NCBI RefSeq assembly: GCF_026183735.1
Contig: NZ_JAPFRE010000045.1
Coordinates: 310,001 to 374,000 of the forward strand
Reading direction: 5' to 3'
Source: Alteromonas sp. ASW11-130
GTDB lineage: Bacteria; Pseudomonadota; Gammaproteobacteria; Enterobacterales; Alteromonadaceae
Length of the DNA: 64,000 nucleotides
The position numbers were made by a program, and so were the translations under genes. The notes beneath the pieces are model-generated. The model was not told the DNA's origin. It ran no database searches and saw only the letters and a program-made list of their open reading frames with translations. Positions 1 through 9,706 of this stretch are shown here, piece after piece. Within the stretch, counting starts at the first letter, position 1. Each line of letters opens with the position of its first letter.

Positions 1-294
1 ACGCTCGGCGTGACCACGCTGGGTTTCTTCGTCAACAAGCACGTTAGCTCGTTTCTTAGCCTGCTCGATAATTTCAGCTGCTTGCGCTTTCGCCTCTTTC
101 AATTGCTCAGTAGCTTTGTGCTGAGCTAATTCCAGGTCTTTCTCGGCGCGATCAGAAGCTTCCAAGCCATCGGCTATCTTCTTCTGACGCTCTTCAATTG
201 CTGCCAACAAAGGTGGCCATACGTACTTCATGCAGAACCACACGAAGACAGCAAATGCGATTAATTGACCAATTAGAGTGGCGTTAATATTCAC
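1..294 (-). CDS. atpF: F0F1 ATP synthase subunit b (partial, C-terminus outside window)
   Basis: Subunit b forms the peripheral stalk of the ATP synthase, linking the membrane a/c ring to the F1 head. The first 98 codons are present and the frame runs off the left edge. The start is GTG at 294, preceded by a strong GAGGAG ribosome site at about 302-308. The N-terminus ([19 protein letters not shown]) is the single membrane anchor. It is followed by a long charged helix rich in Lys, Glu, Ala and Gln, typical of b subunits. It lies 49 bases downstream of atpE in the same operon, and the GTG start replaces the usual ATG. Identification is secure from sequence and context. Confidence 0.95.
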   Translation of the reverse strand, partial: MNINATLIGQLIAFAVFVWFCMKYVWPPLLAAIEERQKKIADGLEASDRAEKDLELAQHKATEQLKEAKAQAAEIIEQAKKRANVLVDEETQRGHAER

Positions 295-343
295 AACCGC
301 TCCTCCTCATTAAAGTTCGCTAATAGACTTGAGTTAATAAAAA

Positions 344-565
<222 letters not shown>

Positions 566-666
566 TTACGTCTCCAGTTTAAGTTTAAATTTAAAGTTAA
601 AAAAACCGTTTATTACTTTTACTTTTTTACTTCAGGCCACTAATTCCGCGGCCTTGTTAAAACTAC

Positions 667-1503
<837 letters not shown>

Positions 1504-1565
1504 TTAACCCAAGTTTAAAGTTTAAAAATCTTTTTTAGCGTTCGTGCATGCTTTTTAAATTGGTT

Positions 1566-1937
1566 CTACCCTGCACGAAAAAATGCTAACCAGTAGCTAG
1601 CGGCTGTGATGACAAACCCTGCAAACAATGCAATTGGTTCAATATCAAATTGAACAAATGCCACCACAAACAATAAAACAGTAATTAACAGCTTTACCTT
1701 TGCGCCTTGGTTGAAGCTTTTTACAACCAGTCTATTTTTTGAAGCCCCTGAATATCTGAATGCAAACAGCGCAAACACGCTGTTGGGGACGATACTGATA
1801 GTAGCGCCAATGGCAAATGAGATTGCCCATGTTTCCATACCAGATAGCGCAATTATTACGCTTATTACTAGCGCAATAAAGCACTGATAGAGTGCCCCCG
1901 TTCGCGCTAACTTTTTGCCTTTTTCAGTAATTTCCAT
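1566..1937 (-). CDS. atpI: ATP synthase subunit I
   Basis: AtpI is a small membrane protein encoded first in many atp operons, thought to help c-ring assembly or Mg2+ supply. From the internal ATG at 1937 the product is 123 residues with four hydrophobic segments, close to the 126 residues of E. coli AtpI. The open frame extends up to an ATG at 2012 (148 residues), but the extra 25 residues are polar and unlike the family start, so I favour 1937. Neither start has a strong Shine-Dalgarno sequence. Assignment rests on length, topology and position upstream of atpB. Confidence 0.85.
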   Translation of the reverse strand: MEITEKGKKLARTGALYQCFIALVISVIIALSGMETWAISFAIGATISIVPNSVFALFAFRYSGASKNRLVVKSFNQGAKVKLLITVLLFVVAFVQFDIEPIALFAGFVITAASYWLAFFRAG

Positions 1938-2012
1938 CGTAACCGATAAAACCTGTTGTTTTGACGCCGACAAAAAGCGACAGAAGTATACTGTCTTGTC
2001 GATTTTTTTCAA

Positions 2013-2134
2013 CCATTCAACGTCTTTTGGAAGCGAAATTGGAACATTTCAAGTTAACAATCGATTAACAATCGCCATCTAACCAGAAATAAGTGTGCAT
2101 TACGAGTCGGTTCGGCCAAAAAAACAAAATAGTT
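2013..2134 (-). promoter_or_regulatory. atp operon leader between parB and atpI
   Basis: This short gap must hold the promoter of the atp operon. It contains an 11-base unit, TTAACAATCG followed by A or C, repeated head-to-tail at 2054-2064 and 2065-2075. I cannot assign a known regulator. No clear intrinsic terminator for parB is visible. Confidence 0.35.
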
Positions 2135-3007
2135 TTAATGAATTTTTGCTAAAATACCGTCAAGATGTTCTAAATCGCTAAAATTTATCACCAGTTTGCC
2201 TTTTCCCTTTGCGTTATGGTCTATTGAGACATTTGCCCCTAAATTTTCCGATAAACGGGTAACTAGTTGCTTAACATCAGGGTCAATCACTTTTTCAGGT
2301 TTAGGTTTAGCGGGTTCAAGGTATTTGCGCACCAGTCTTTCAGTATCACGTACAGTCAAACCTTTACCCGACACAGTTTGTGCAGCTAGGGACTGTTGTT
2401 CGCCTTCCAAAGCTAGCAGAGCGCGAGCATGTCCCATTTCAATGTCACCATGCTCTAGCAATAATTTAACATCATCGTTCAGGTTGTTCAGACGTAACAG
2501 ATTGGTCACTGTGGTACGTGATTTGCCTACCGCTTCTGCTACTTGCGCGTGGGTTAACTCAAATTCTACCATTAAGCGATCTAACGCCTGCGCTTCTTCC
2601 ATTGCATTTAGATCTTCGCGCTGAATATTTTCTATAAGTGCTATAGCCACCGCGGCTTCATCTGGCACATTTTTGATAATACAGGGTACGACTTCTAATT
2701 GAGCCAGTTGCGAAGCGCGCCAGCGGCGCTCTCCTGCAATAATTTCGTAACAGTTTTCGGCCGTTTTTCGAACCACAATAGGCTGAATAACACCTTGCGA
2801 GCGGATAGATGCGGCTAACTCTTCCAAAGCATCGGGCGACATATCCTTTCGCGGTTGATATTTACCCGGCTTTAGGTACTCAATAGGTAACTTACTTAAC
2901 TCACTTTGTTCAGCAACTGTATTGTCTCGTTCATTGACAGGGGATGCCTGGCTCGTTGCCAGTAAGGCGTCTAATCCGCGCCCTAATCCTCTTTTTTTTG
3001 CAGACAT
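2135..3007 (-). CDS. parB: Chromosome-partitioning protein ParB
   Basis: ParB is a CTP-dependent DNA clamp that loads at parS sites and spreads, marking the origin region for ParA and SMC. The 290-residue protein has the N-terminal KRGLGRGLDALL signature and the CTP-binding motif GERRWRA at 92-98. It also has ENIQRE at 126-131, a helix-turn-helix at about 152-173 that reads parS, and a C-terminal dimer domain. It is 44 bases downstream of parA. Two candidate parS sites lie about 15 kb away inside recF. Confidence 0.97.
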   Translation of the reverse strand: MSAKKRGLGRGLDALLATSQASPVNERDNTVAEQSELSKLPIEYLKPGKYQPRKDMSPDALEELAASIRSQGVIQPIVVRKTAENCYEIIAGERRWRASQLAQLEVVPCIIKNVPDEAAVAIALIENIQREDLNAMEEAQALDRLMVEFELTHAQVAEAVGKSRTTVTNLLRLNNLNDDVKLLLEHGDIEMGHARALLALEGEQQSLAAQTVSGKGLTVRDTERLVRKYLEPAKPKPEKVIDPDVKQLVTRLSENLGANVSIDHNAKGKGKLVINFSDLEHLDGILAKIH

Positions 3008-3051
3008 AATACCCTCAGTATTTTTCGCTTAATGATTCAAGTGATTATTTG

Positions 3052-3846
3052 TTAGTTTGCGTGCGCAGTCGATTGACGAGCTTTGTCCCGACGGCGTAAT
3101 ATTTCTCCCGCCAACGCCAGGTATGCTTTAGCGCCAGTAGATGATTTGTCATAATACATCGCAGGCGCGCCAAAACTAGGCGCCTCAGCCAAACGAACAT
3201 TGCGGGGGATAACCGTTCGATATACCTGTTCGCCAAAATGGCGTTTCAATTGTTCAGATACATCGTTTGCCAGGCGATTACGTGGATCATACATGGTTCG
3301 TAATACGCCTTCTATTTTTAATTGCGGGTTCACTACTGAAGCGAGTTTCTGAATAGTATCCATTAACGCCGTTAACCCTTCTAATGCATAGTATTCACAT
3401 TGCATAGGTACCAGCACCGAATCCGCTGCAGCGAGCGCATTTACCGTTAGCTGGTTCAGCGAAGGCGGACAATCAATAAAAATGAAATCATAGTATTGCA
3501 TGACTGGTTTTAACGCATTGCGTAATCTTATTTCTCTGGCGAAAAGTTCCATCAACTTTATTTCCGCCGCAGTTACGTCACCATTGGCTGGAATCAGATC
3601 ATATTTACCAGCAGTTTTTTCGACAATAACGTCTTTGATAGGTTTATCTTCAACCAACAACTCGTAGCAAGTGGCCTCTACCTCGTACTTATCGACGCCA
3701 CTCCCCATAGTGGCATTCCCCTGCGGATCAAGATCAATCAACAGCACCTTGCGCTTGGTTGCCGCCATCGATGCGGCCACATTTACAGCTGTAGTGGTTT
3801 TCCCCACACCGCCTTTCTGATTCGCAATAGCTATAACTTTTGCCAC
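3052..3846 (-). CDS. parA: Chromosome-partitioning ATPase ParA (Soj)
   Basis: ParA is a Walker-type ATPase that binds DNA non-specifically and moves ParB-parS complexes apart. The 264-residue protein starts MAKVIAIANQKGGVGKTTT, with the deviant Walker A (KGGVGKTT) at 11-18, a switch aspartate in the LLIDLDPQGN segment and FIDCPPSL as Walker B. It lacks the N-terminal DNA-binding extension of plasmid ParA proteins, so it is the short chromosomal Soj type. It is co-oriented with rsmG upstream (18-base gap) and parB downstream. Confidence 0.97.
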   Translation of the reverse strand: MAKVIAIANQKGGVGKTTTAVNVAASMAATKRKVLLIDLDPQGNATMGSGVDKYEVEATCYELLVEDKPIKDVIVEKTAGKYDLIPANGDVTAAEIKLMELFAREIRLRNALKPVMQYYDFIFIDCPPSLNQLTVNALAAADSVLVPMQCEYYALEGLTALMDTIQKLASVVNPQLKIEGVLRTMYDPRNRLANDVSEQLKRHFGEQVYRTVIPRNVRLAEAPSFGAPAMYYDKSSTGAKAYLALAGEILRRRDKARQSTAHAN

Positions 3847-3864
3847 TAAGCACCCTGATCTACG

Positions 3865-4509
3865 TTATTTTTTTTTAATGGTAACCAAATGACGTTCGCC
3901 GATTAAATCGGGGACAGATATTTCGGTAACAGCCTCAATATGGTAGTAATCACTTACTTCATCTATTTCCTGTTGAGGATATTGCCCTTTTAACGCCAAA
4001 AATCTCCCCTCAAAATCTACCAGATGTTGGCACCAGTGCAACATATCTTTTAAAGAAGCAAACGCGCGACTTATCACAATATCGTACAATAACTCTGGTT
4101 GATGGGCTTCAACGCGGCTTTGAATGGGATGAATATTTCCAAGTTTGCACTCATGTGCGACTTGTTTCATAAAGCGAACCCGTTTACCGAGGCTATCTAA
4201 TAAACTAAATTCGATATGTGGCAAAACGATTGCCAGTGGAATGCCGGGTAATCCGGGACCCGTTCCCACATCGATTACACGTTTGCCCCGCACGAAGGGC
4301 ATCACACTTAACGAATCCAAGATATGTTTTTGCAACATCTGTTTAGGATCACGTACTGAGGTTAAGTTATACGCTTTGTTCCATTTTACCAACATTTCCA
4401 GAAAGAGCAGCAAGGTTTGATGTTGTTCTTCGCTAATGACAAATCCCAGTCTGTCAATTCCAAGTTCAAGTTCTCTAGCTAACTCTTCGCGCTCAAAACT
4501 CATCGTCAC
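3865..4509 (-). CDS. rsmG: 16S rRNA m7G527 methyltransferase RsmG (GidB)
   Basis: RsmG methylates N7 of G527 in 16S rRNA using SAM; its loss gives low-level streptomycin resistance in other bacteria. The SAM-binding loop is [14 protein letters not shown] at about 79-92, preceded by the family segment [13 protein letters not shown]. The start given is GTG at 4509, which overlaps the mnmG stop as GTGA and has a GGAG at suitable distance. An ATG two codons later (4503) is the alternative. The overlap implies translational coupling to mnmG. Confidence 0.96.
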   Translation of the reverse strand: MTMSFEREELARELELGIDRLGFVISEEQHQTLLLFLEMLVKWNKAYNLTSVRDPKQMLQKHILDSLSVMPFVRGKRVIDVGTGPGLPGIPLAIVLPHIEFSLLDSLGKRVRFMKQVAHECKLGNIHPIQSRVEAHQPELLYDIVISRAFASLKDMLHWCQHLVDFEGRFLALKGQYPQQEIDEVSDYYHIEAVTEISVPDLIGERHLVTIKKK

Positions 4510-6407
4510 GCTGATTGCCGCTCCTGTTTACGCATTAATCCATGTTTTTTCAAATAAACCAGCAGCAATGATATAGCAGCTGGTGTAATACCTGAAATTC
4601 TAGATGCTTTACCAATCGTTTCCGGCCTTGCTTCGGTTAGCTTTGCAACTACTTCGTTAGACAAACCCGAAATTTGGCTATAGTCAAAATCAGGCGGCAG
4701 TAGGGTATTCTCATTGCGCTGCGCTTTAGCGATCTCATCCATCTGTCGAGCAATATAACCAGCATATTTTATCTGAATTTCGACCTGCTCGGCTGCTTTT
4801 GGACACCCAATCCCAGGGCCTATCTCGTCTATTGCCATCAGATCGCTGTAAGTCATTTCTGGACGACGAATTAACTCTTCGAGTGAGTGTTCACGGCTTA
4901 TGGGATTTTTTAATTTTTCATTAAGTTTTTCCACTGCACTGTGAGCTGGATGGATCCACTGTCCGCGTAAGCGTTGCAATTCAGTTTCTACCGCGTCCAC
5001 CTTGGTATTAAACGATTGCCACCGCGCATCATCGATTAACCCAAGTTCACGGCCCAGTGCTGTTAAGCGCATATCTGCATTATCCTCACGTAATAACAAG
5101 CGATATTCCGCTCTACTCGTAAACATGCGATAAGGTTCTTTGGTACCCATGGTGGCTAAATCATCGATTAATACACCCATATAGGCCTGATCACGACGCA
5201 AAATAAACGGATCTTTCTGCTGGACCTGTAACGCCGCATTCACCCCGGCCACTAACCCTTGCGCACCAGCCTCTTCATATCCAGTAGTGCCATTTATTTG
5301 GCCAGCGAAAAACAAACCGCTAATAAATTTAGTTTCCAAGGTTTGTTTCAGATCGCGGGGATCAAAGAAATCATATTCAATGGCGTATCCCGGCCGTACG
5401 ATATGCGCATTTTCGAACCCTCTGATAGATCGCACCAACGCCATTTGTACATCGAAAGGAAGACTGGTCGATATACCGTTTGGATACACTTCCATGCTGT
5501 TCAAACCTTCTGGTTCAACAAATATTTGATGCGAATTTTTATCAGCAAAGCGGGTAATTTTATCCTCAATACTGGGGCAGTAACGGGGTCCAACGCCTTC
5601 GATCACACCTGTGTACATGGGCGATCTATCTAATCCACTGCGGATAATTTCGTGGGTATTTTCATTGGTATGCGTGATATAGCATGGGATTTGACGCGGA
5701 TGCATTTCTCGCGACCCCATAAATGAAAAGACCGGAGTAGGGGTATCACCCGCTTGTTCCTGCATGACCGCAAAATTAAGACTTCTGGCATCTAATCTAG
5801 CTGGAGTGCCGGTTTTTAACCGATCCACACGAAATGGGAGTGCTCGTAAACGATCAGCTAATGCGATTGAAGGCGGATCGCCCGCGCGTCCACCTCGATA
5901 ATTTTCTAAGCCGATATGAATAGTGCCGCCAAGAAAGGTACCAACAGTTAGTACAACTGCCTTAGCTTTGAATTTGAGACCCATTTGGGTAACTACACCC
6001 ACGACTTGATCTTGTTCAACAATAAGATCGTCGCAACTTTGCTGGAACAGCGTCAAGTTTGTTTGCTGTTCAACCATATTGCGAATGGCATTGCGATATA
6101 GCGTACGATCGGCTTGCGCACGAGTAGCGCGAACAGCGGGTCCTTTACTTGAGTTTAGCGTACGAAATTGGATCCCGCCTTGATCGATTGCGAGTGCCAT
6201 AGCACCGCCAAGGGCATCAATTTCTTTGACCAGATGACCTTTACCGATCCCACCAATGGCGGGATTACATGACATCTGGCCAATGGTTTCAATGTTATGG
6301 GTAAGCAATAAAGTTTGCATGCCCATACGCGCTGCAGCCATAGCAGCTTCAGTGCCGGCATGACCGCCGCCAACAACTATGACATCAAACTCTTGTTGGT
6401 AAAACAT
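4506..6407 (-). CDS. mnmG: tRNA uridine-5-carboxymethylaminomethyl modification enzyme MnmG (GidA)
   Basis: MnmG works with MnmE to build cmnm5U at the wobble position of several tRNAs, using FAD, NADH, methylene-THF and glycine. The 633-residue protein has the FAD motif GGGHAGTE at 13-20, the [15 protein letters not shown] signature, a second Rossmann region and the C-terminal helical domain that contacts MnmE. Its partner mnmE is 3 kb away on the other side of the putative origin. The start lies 32 bases from the first GATC of the oriC candidate, as in E. coli where gidA borders oriC. Confidence 0.98.
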   Translation of the reverse strand: MFYQQEFDVIVVGGGHAGTEAAMAAARMGMQTLLLTHNIETIGQMSCNPAIGGIGKGHLVKEIDALGGAMALAIDQGGIQFRTLNSSKGPAVRATRAQADRTLYRNAIRNMVEQQTNLTLFQQSCDDLIVEQDQVVGVVTQMGLKFKAKAVVLTVGTFLGGTIHIGLENYRGGRAGDPPSIALADRLRALPFRVDRLKTGTPARLDARSLNFAVMQEQAGDTPTPVFSFMGSREMHPRQIPCYITHTNENTHEIIRSGLDRSPMYTGVIEGVGPRYCPSIEDKITRFADKNSHQIFVEPEGLNSMEVYPNGISTSLPFDVQMALVRSIRGFENAHIVRPGYAIEYDFFDPRDLKQTLETKFISGLFFAGQINGTTGYEEAGAQGLVAGVNAALQVQQKDPFILRRDQAYMGVLIDDLATMGTKEPYRMFTSRAEYRLLLREDNADMRLTALGRELGLIDDARWQSFNTKVDAVETELQRLRGQWIHPAHSAVEKLNEKLKNPISREHSLEELIRRPEMTYSDLMAIDEIGPGIGCPKAAEQVEIQIKYAGYIARQMDEIAKAQRNENTLLPPDFDYSQISGLSNEVVAKLTEARPETIGKASRISGITPAAISLLLVYLKKHGLMRKQERQSA

Positions 6408-6429
6408 GATGAAACCTCGCTTACCGATG

Positions 6430-6905
6430 ACTAAAGACGATCCCAGAAAAATGGGGCGCGTATTTTAGCGAAGTTATGGCATAAAGAAAACGGTTAAATT
6501 TTCTGCGATATAGACTTTTTTGCGTAAAACAATCGAAGCTAATTATATATAGGATCTATTTAGATCTTTTATATTTATTACTATTAAGCAAGCCATTTTC
6601 TGTTAATAAGCCACTATTCACTATCCAAATCATCAAGTTAGAGGATGAATAAGATCTGATCTAGCTCAGGTTAACTGCCTCCTGATCTTGTTAATAACTA
6701 GGTGCTTTATCCACAATCATGAAAATTTAAAAAGTTGTCCTTTTTGAGATCAAAGCTTGTACACAGCGTTACAGGGGATCTTATACACACCCCTGATCTA
6801 ACTGTGATCCAGTTGGGGATAACTTGTAGAAATGATCGTGCGATCTCACGGCGGAACCCTTGCAATTAAGGATCCCGCTGTGTATGGAAAGTTATTCAGA
6901 TCAGC
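6430..6905. other. oriC: Putative chromosomal replication origin oriC (mnmG-mioC type)
   Basis: This 493-base gene-free gap has 14 GATC sites (Dam/SeqA targets); 13 of them fall within 6553-6902. An AT-rich segment at 6540-6600, with GATC-TATTTA steps resembling the E. coli 13-mers, would be the unwinding element. DnaA boxes seen: TTATCCACA at 6707-6715 (perfect), TTATACACA at 6781-6789, TGGGGATAA at 6814-6822 (reverse), TTGTACACA at 6757-6765 and TTATTCAGA at 6892-6900 (weak). Position beside mnmG matches Enterobacteria and Vibrio. Replication from here is inferred. The rpmH-dnaA gap is a second, weaker candidate. Confidence 0.85.
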
Positions 6906-7683
6906 GTTTCACGATCCGGATACTTCCCCCTGAGGTGTGTAACTTTAATTGAGGCCCACCCCCATTTATTTGTCCATCGATCGAACGTTTCTTTACTCTT
7001 CCATCTATATCGAACTCACTTTTGACTATACCACCGCTTGTAGAAGCATCTAAATCCATTCTAATATCAGCCGGTAAAGCGGCTACGATCGAGCCACCAG
7101 AGGTGTTTAGTATCGCGTCTTTGGCTATTTGCTTAGCAAAGACAACATTGATGCTGCCGCCTGACGTGTGCGCGTCTATTTCGCCCTCAATGTCTTCTGT
7201 TTTGATTGAGCCTCCAGAGGTATGAAGCTGGACATCGCCTTTTACGTCAGCGACTTTTATAGCGCCACCAGAAGTTCGAGCATCAATATCTCCGGTCAGA
7301 TCATCGACGATCTCAATTTTTCCGCCTGCAGTATTCAAATCTAGATTGTAGTTTTTCGGTACCGTGATCAGATAAGAAATGCGTGTTCGGCTCCAACTAT
7401 GCTTGTTTTGGCGCTCGCCACGAACCTTTATGCCATTGTTATGTTTATCAAAATTAACGGTGAATTCCTCTTCGTCTTCACCATCAATTTCTATATAAAA
7501 TTCAACTGACTCGTCATTATGAGTTTTTACTTGGATATTGCCTTGGTCAGTTTTCAAGTGCAAAGTATCTCCATACTGGGCATCAAATTCTTCTTCAATG
7601 ACTTTCGCTTGCGCTACTGAAGCTAATAGAATGAGTGGTAAAAAGAGCGTAGATAACTGCTGGGGAAGTGTGAAAGTGAGCAT
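6901..7683 (-). CDS. Exported DUF4097-family repeat protein
   Basis: A 260-residue protein of unknown function with a signal peptide (cleavage after about residue 26, ASVAQA). It has an acidic N-terminal beta-rich region and a C-terminal array of short beta repeats marked by TSGG at 137, 155, 173, 194, 215 and 250, with a related NTAGG at 117. This spacing of about 18-21 residues suggests a beta-solenoid, as in DUF4097/putative adhesin proteins. No catalytic motif is visible. It is downstream of dnaC, and its stop codon overlaps the last GATC of the oriC region, so its transcription would run into the origin. Confidence 0.75.
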   Translation of the reverse strand: MLTFTLPQQLSTLFLPLILLASVAQAKVIEEEFDAQYGDTLHLKTDQGNIQVKTHNDESVEFYIEIDGEDEEEFTVNFDKHNNGIKVRGERQNKHSWSRTRISYLITVPKNYNLDLNTAGGKIEIVDDLTGDIDARTSGGAIKVADVKGDVQLHTSGGSIKTEDIEGEIDAHTSGGSINVVFAKQIAKDAILNTSGGSIVAALPADIRMDLDASTSGGIVKSEFDIDGRVKKRSIDGQINGGGPQLKLHTSGGSIRIVKR

Positions 7684-7764
7684 GCGTTGTATTCCTTTAG
7701 TTTATAGACAAAAGGTATGACGCACTAAATTTCAAAAAGGTTTAAAAAAATTTTTTCTTTTAAT

Positions 7765-8586
7765 CTATCTTAGTTGATTAGGCTGATAGGCAGGCGGTTG
7801 TGCTGCCTGTTCACTATCATCCGCTACCAGTCCTTTACGTCTACTGGGGCCGGCGAACCTGACTTTATAGGTATCGTATTCTTTGATGGATTCAAAACAA
7901 TAGCGGCCTAAGGCCATTTCTAATTCAGACAGGTTATGATTAGTAATCAAGATACAATTCTTTTTATTTACTAACCGCTGGCGCAGTAAATTACCTAACC
8001 AACTTTGGGTGTTCTTTTTTAACATGGTTTCGTTCACACAGACTTCGTCAAGAATAAGTAAATCGACATTTAGTAATTCTTGATGCGCTTCACGAAATTT
8101 TTGGCCGACATTATCCTGTGCGCCAAAATCATAAGAGGAATAGCGTAATTCTAATAATGTGGAAAGTTGGCGATATAAAACCGTAATTTCGTATTGGTCT
8201 ATTAATTGGTGTGCAATTGCCCCTGCAATATGGGATTTACCGCGGCCATAGTCGCCATAGAAAATCATCATATGCGAGCCTGCGTTGCGCCAGTTTATAT
8301 CTTCATGGGCTGCAATGAAGGAATGGGCAATACTGACAGCTTCGATTACGTCATCACTGTCTTCTACCAAATTGGCAAATGTCCACTTTGGGTTTAAGTC
8401 GGAGCGACCATGCAATGTCGAAATCCGCTGGTTCTTACTTACCTGTTGCGCTTGTTTAACTTCAGCATTCGCCTGCATTTCGTATTGTTTGCGCAGTGTT
8501 TGATAGTCAGTGTAATCCTGTGGGTCAGCGGTATTCTTACCAAGAGCCTTGGCTAACCCATTAATTTTATCTTTCAGCGATTGCAT
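7765..8586 (-). CDS. dnaC: DnaC-type replicative helicase loader
   Basis: DnaC is an AAA+ ATPase that opens the DnaB hexamer and loads it at the origin or at restart sites. The 273-residue protein has an N-terminal helical region for DnaB binding, Walker A GDYGRGKS at 111-118, Walker B LLILDE, and sensor-1 asparagine in LITNHNLSEL, followed by the GRYCFESI region in the place of the arginine finger. It is 20 bases downstream of dnaT, the usual partner. The gene lies within 2 kb of oriC, unlike E. coli where dnaTC is elsewhere on the chromosome. IstB/phage loaders are related, but the dnaT neighbour favours DnaC. Confidence 0.88.
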   Translation of the reverse strand: MQSLKDKINGLAKALGKNTADPQDYTDYQTLRKQYEMQANAEVKQAQQVSKNQRISTLHGRSDLNPKWTFANLVEDSDDVIEAVSIAHSFIAAHEDINWRNAGSHMMIFYGDYGRGKSHIAGAIAHQLIDQYEITVLYRQLSTLLELRYSSYDFGAQDNVGQKFREAHQELLNVDLLILDEVCVNETMLKKNTQSWLGNLLRQRLVNKKNCILITNHNLSELEMALGRYCFESIKEYDTYKVRFAGPSRRKGLVADDSEQAAQPPAYQPNQLR

Positions 8587-8606
8587 AGTATTTGTGTCTT
8601 ATTCAG

Positions 8607-9260
8607 TTACTGTTTTCGAGGATACTTCTCGACAAGCTTACGGGTATTATCATCTGCTTCAACCGATGGTGCAACTTGCGTGATGTTCTCAGCCCTCGTT
8701 CGTACCGCCACGTCAGCCCTTCCCAAACGTTTACTTCGCAGGGAATAAACAAATTTCTGCGTCCATTGAAAGTGGCTGAGCACGGTGGTGGGACGGCCCA
8801 GCCAGTAACCGATAAACTCATTAATATCATCTTGGTCATAGGCTTTATTAGCTAAACCTAGTAACGTTGCCATCTCTTCAAACAAGGCATCGTCAGGCTG
8901 CCATTTCATATTTATTGCCTGATGCTGGCGGTGAAGATGACTAAACGAATCATGTTTTGCCTGAATTAGCGGTAAAAGAATCACCTTACCGTTTAATGAT
9001 GATTCAAACGACAACGGGGAGGGTAAAGCGATCAATCCGGCTTGTTCGAGTGTTTTCAACAGGTCATTAATATGTCTACCTCGGGTAAAAGGTTGTTCGG
9101 TTGAGTCTGCATTAACCAGAGCGAGTAAAAACTTATAATTGAGCGCTTCAGAAGCGGCTGTGGTGGTATTAGCGGTAGGCCGTAAGCCTAAGCAATAAAC
9201 GACCCTGGCTGCATTTGTCAGCGGGCCACATAAGGCGTGATACTCTGCTTCGGTAAACAT
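8607..9260 (-). CDS. dnaT: Primosomal protein DnaT
   Basis: DnaT takes part in PriA-dependent loading of DnaB at stalled forks. The 217-residue protein has a divergent N-terminal domain and a recognisable C-terminal single-strand-binding domain at about 117-180. The hallmark segments there are MKWQPDD, a helix ending EFIGYWLGR, and FQWTQKFVYSLRSKR. The tail after 185 is low-complexity and probably disordered. It is packed between mioC (4-base gap) and dnaC, supporting a mioC-dnaT-dnaC transcription unit. Confidence 0.85.
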   Translation of the reverse strand: MFTEAEYHALCGPLTNAARVVYCLGLRPTANTTTAASEALNYKFLLALVNADSTEQPFTRGRHINDLLKTLEQAGLIALPSPLSFESSLNGKVILLPLIQAKHDSFSHLHRQHQAINMKWQPDDALFEEMATLLGLANKAYDQDDINEFIGYWLGRPTTVLSHFQWTQKFVYSLRSKRLGRADVAVRTRAENITQVAPSVEADDNTRKLVEKYPRKQ

Positions 9261-9264
9261 ACAA

Positions 9265-9705
9265 TTAAGCCAGTTGAGTACTCGAATGTGAAGTAAACCA
9301 GGCTACCGCTTCATCTTCTGGTATAGGATGAATTAATACGTCAATATGAAGTGGTGTAGCTATGATATTTGCACCAGCTTGCTTAAGTAACGTCTCCATT
9401 GTTTTGGCTCCCTGGCAAAAGGTATCGTAACTGCTATCGCCTAAACCTATTACAAATGCAGATACAGTCGACAGATCTGCGTTTTCTAATTGCTCTGCAA
9501 AAGGTTGTATATTGTCTGGTAGGTCACCGGCACCGTGAGTGGAGGTACAAACAATCCAGATAGTGTCTTTACTTATTTGACTTAAGTCAGGCGCAAGATG
9601 AATTTCAACAGTGCCCTTTTGTTGGGTGATATGTTCTGCTAGTGCGTCTGCTACATATTCTGATGCGCCCAACACAGAACCTACAATTATCGCGTAATTT
9701 GACAT
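9265..9705 (-). CDS. mioC: MioC-type flavodoxin-like protein
   Basis: MioC is an FMN-binding short flavodoxin linked to biotin synthase electron transfer in E. coli. The 146-residue protein starts SNYAIIVGSVLGASEYVAD, the FMN phosphate loop in a slightly altered form (GSVLGASE). It keeps CTSTHGAGDLPDN and the GLGDSSYDTFC loop typical of flavodoxins. The ATG at 9705 begins right after the mnmE stop. A TTG four codons upstream is possible but would overlap mnmE. As in E. coli, mioC is close to oriC and transcribed toward it. Confidence 0.9.
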   Translation of the reverse strand: MSNYAIIVGSVLGASEYVADALAEHITQQKGTVEIHLAPDLSQISKDTIWIVCTSTHGAGDLPDNIQPFAEQLENADLSTVSAFVIGLGDSSYDTFCQGAKTMETLLKQAGANIIATPLHIDVLIHPIPEDEAVAWFTSHSSTQLA

Positions 9706-9706
9706 A

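Noticed and set aside
5259..5633. Forward frame of 124 codons inside mnmG
   Set aside because: Antisense shadow of a fully conserved housekeeping gene.
7000..7300. Regular repeats in the DUF4097 gene as a CRISPR-like array
   Set aside because: Repeats are coding, of uneven spacing, and translate to TSGG motifs.
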